Below, in pieces: positions 62,822-64,000 of a stretch of 64,000 bases of DNA. A program made the translations under genes and the position numbers. The stretch comes from Thermococcus stetteri (GTDB taxonomy: Archaea; Methanobacteriota_B; Thermococci; Thermococcales; Thermococcaceae), in NCBI RefSeq assembly GCF_017873335.1, contig NZ_JAGGKB010000001.1, positions 744,001 through 808,000 on the forward strand. The letters are read 5' to 3'. Position 1 is the first letter of the stretch; every line of letters starts with the position of its first letter. The notes below the pieces were generated by a model. The model ran no database searches, had not been told where the DNA came from, and worked only from the letters and a program-made list of their open reading frames with translations.

Positions 62822-64000
62822 ATGGGAAAGGTTGAGTTTCGCGGCAAAAGGTACATCATCGATGGAGAGCCCGTTACGATAGCGGGGGGAACGCTTCAGT
62901 TCTTCAGGGTTCCGGCAAACACATGGAGGGACAGGCTCTTAAAGATGAAAGAAGCTGGCCTCAACACGGTTGACACCTACGTCGCCTGGAACTGGCACGA
63001 ACCTGAGAGGGGGAGCTTTGATTTCACTGGAGACACCCACCCACAGAGGGATTTGGTCGGCTTTCTTGAACTTGCCCAGAATCTTGGCTTCTACGTCATC
63101 ATAAGGCCCGGCCCCTACATTTGCGGCGAGTGGCGGAACGGCGGCATTCCAGACTGGCTTATAAATGAACATCCGGAGATTCTGGCCAAGGGGCCGAACG
63201 GGCCGCTTCCTAGGGACATCTACTATCCGCCCATCACCTACCTCCACCCCACTTACCTGGAAGCCGTGGAGGAGTGGTACAACGCCGTCTTTCCCGTGAT
63301 CAGGAAGTACCTTTACACGAACGGGGGGCCGATAATCAGCGTCTCAATCGACGACGAGCCCTCATACTGGGAAACTATATTTCAGCCCTTCCTAACTGAC
63401 TACAACGAGGTAATAACGAGGCCCGGGGGACTGTGGGAGAGGTGGCTTGAGGAGAACTACACAATTGAAGACCTCAGGAGGCGCTACAAGGGTGACTTCA
63501 GGGACTACTCCGAGATAAAGGTGCCGACGAGCTTCTCCGAGCCCCTGCCAAAGCTCCTCGACTGGCACCACTTCAAGCTCTGGATGGTCAACGAGTACGT
63601 CCGCTGGATTTACGAGAGGATGGAGGGGGAGTTCGACGTTCCCATCAGCATCCTCGATCCCTACCTCCTTCAGGTGGCCTGGAGGCACTTCTTCAACTAC
63701 ATTAGGAGGCACAACATGAAAATTCACGTCTGGACCGAGTTCTGGTACTCATTCTACCGTTCTTCCGACTTCAAGGAGGACAAGCTCGGCCACATCTACT
63801 ACAAGACGGGAATCTACTGCTACCACGTCAGGAAAGCCGGAACGCCGCCGCTAAGCATCGAGACCCAGAGCTCTCTTGCCCACACCATCGACCCGACGGA
63901 GGCCGAGCTCCTGTACTCCATACTGCCCCCGCGGGGCATACCGAACATCAACTACTACCTCTTCGTCGGTGGGGAGAATCCGAAGGGCTATGAATCTCAC
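62822..64000 (+). CDS. glmA: Exo-beta-D-glucosaminidase, GH35 (partial, cut by the window end)
   Basis: The first 393 codons, open to the last base. GH35 marks: FFRVPANTWRDRLLKMKEAG and TVDTYVAWNWHEPERG at the start, IIRPGPYICGEWRNGG, acid/base Glu179 in SIDDEPSYW, and nucleophile Glu347 in SIETQSS. There is no signal peptide, so it acts inside the cell on (chito-)oligosaccharides delivered by the ABC importer. In T. kodakarensis GlmA hydrolyses the Dac product to glucosamine. ATG 62822 has GGTGATGGG in front; the ATG at 62816 overlaps the glmD stop and is less likely. Confidence 0.93.
   Translation, partial: MGKVEFRGKRYIIDGEPVTIAGGTLQFFRVPANTWRDRLLKMKEAGLNTVDTYVAWNWHEPERGSFDFTGDTHPQRDLVGFLELAQNLGFYVIIRPGPYICGEWRNGGIPDWLINEHPEILAKGPNGPLPRDIYYPPITYLHPTYLEAVEEWYNAVFPVIRKYLYTNGGPIISVSIDDEPSYWETIFQPFLTDYNEVITRPGGLWERWLEENYTIEDLRRRYKGDFRDYSEIKVPTSFSEPLPKLLDWHHFKLWMVNEYVRWIYERMEGEFDVPISILDPYLLQVAWRHFFNYIRRHNMKIHVWTEFWYSFYRSSDFKEDKLGHIYYKTGIYCYHVRKAGTPPLSIETQSSLAHTIDPTEAELLYSILPPRGIPNINYYLFVGGENPKGYESH

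Overview
The window is one contiguous stretch of a hyperthermophilic archaeon of the order Thermococcales, most likely a Thermococcus close to T. kodakarensis. The evidence is archaeal TATA promoters with GGTGA/GGAGGTG ribosome binding sites, C-terminal CGP-CTERM anchors on secreted proteins, archaeal primase PriS/PriL, an archaeal RNase P RNA, and a mal-amylopullulanase-TrmB block linked to a ChiA-Dac-GlmD-GlmA chitin block. The DNA is gene-dense, with many 4-nt start/stop overlaps.

Left part (1-34.5 kb). Two decayed peptide-ABC permease genes run off the left edge. They are followed by a radical SAM gene with pyrK and pyrC, and then by an intact five-gene oligopeptide ABC transporter (binding protein, two permeases, two ATPases). 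Next come nadE, an EamA exporter, glnA, a UPF0216 protein, a secreted cell-surface protein, the RNase P RNA (18879-19202), a second EamA exporter, priS-priL and a KaiC-like ATPase. A secreted protein coupled to a TctA-like permease follows, then an rRNA methyltransferase, a GC-rich structured RNA candidate (27304-27374) and an AAA ATPase behind twin palindromic operators. An RlmF-like methyltransferase, a frameshifted lipoprotein serpin, an M20 peptidase, a PqqD-like protein, a truncated OPT transporter and an MBL-fold protein complete this part.

Middle (34.5-49.4 kb): alpha-glucan metabolism. A phosphohexomutase and a UPF0146 protein precede the minus-strand operon malE-malF-malG-apu-malK. 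This operon imports maltodextrins and makes the extracellular GH57 amylopullulanase. Divergent from it lies a TrmB-family regulator, with a near-perfect TGM operator in the malE promoter, followed by glycogen synthase. The RNase P protein Pop5 and another radical SAM gene follow.

Right part (49.4-64 kb): chitin catabolism. A two-domain chitinase, diacetylchitobiose deacetylase, a VapBC pair, a GH1 glycosidase, a second five-gene ABC importer, glucosamine-6-phosphate deaminase (glmD) and the start of exo-beta-D-glucosaminidase (glmA, cut by the window end) form a pathway. It leads from extracellular chitin to imported chito-oligosaccharides, to glucosamine and to fructose-6-phosphate.

Most notable irregularities: four single-base frameshifts (two permeases and the serpin), a 5'-truncated OPT gene, a 53-bp tandem duplication over a promoter and start codon, and near-identical CGP-CTERM cassettes on two unrelated genes. 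There are also an exact 95-bp repeat flanking a chitin-binding module and an abrupt change of codon usage in two ABC ATPase genes.
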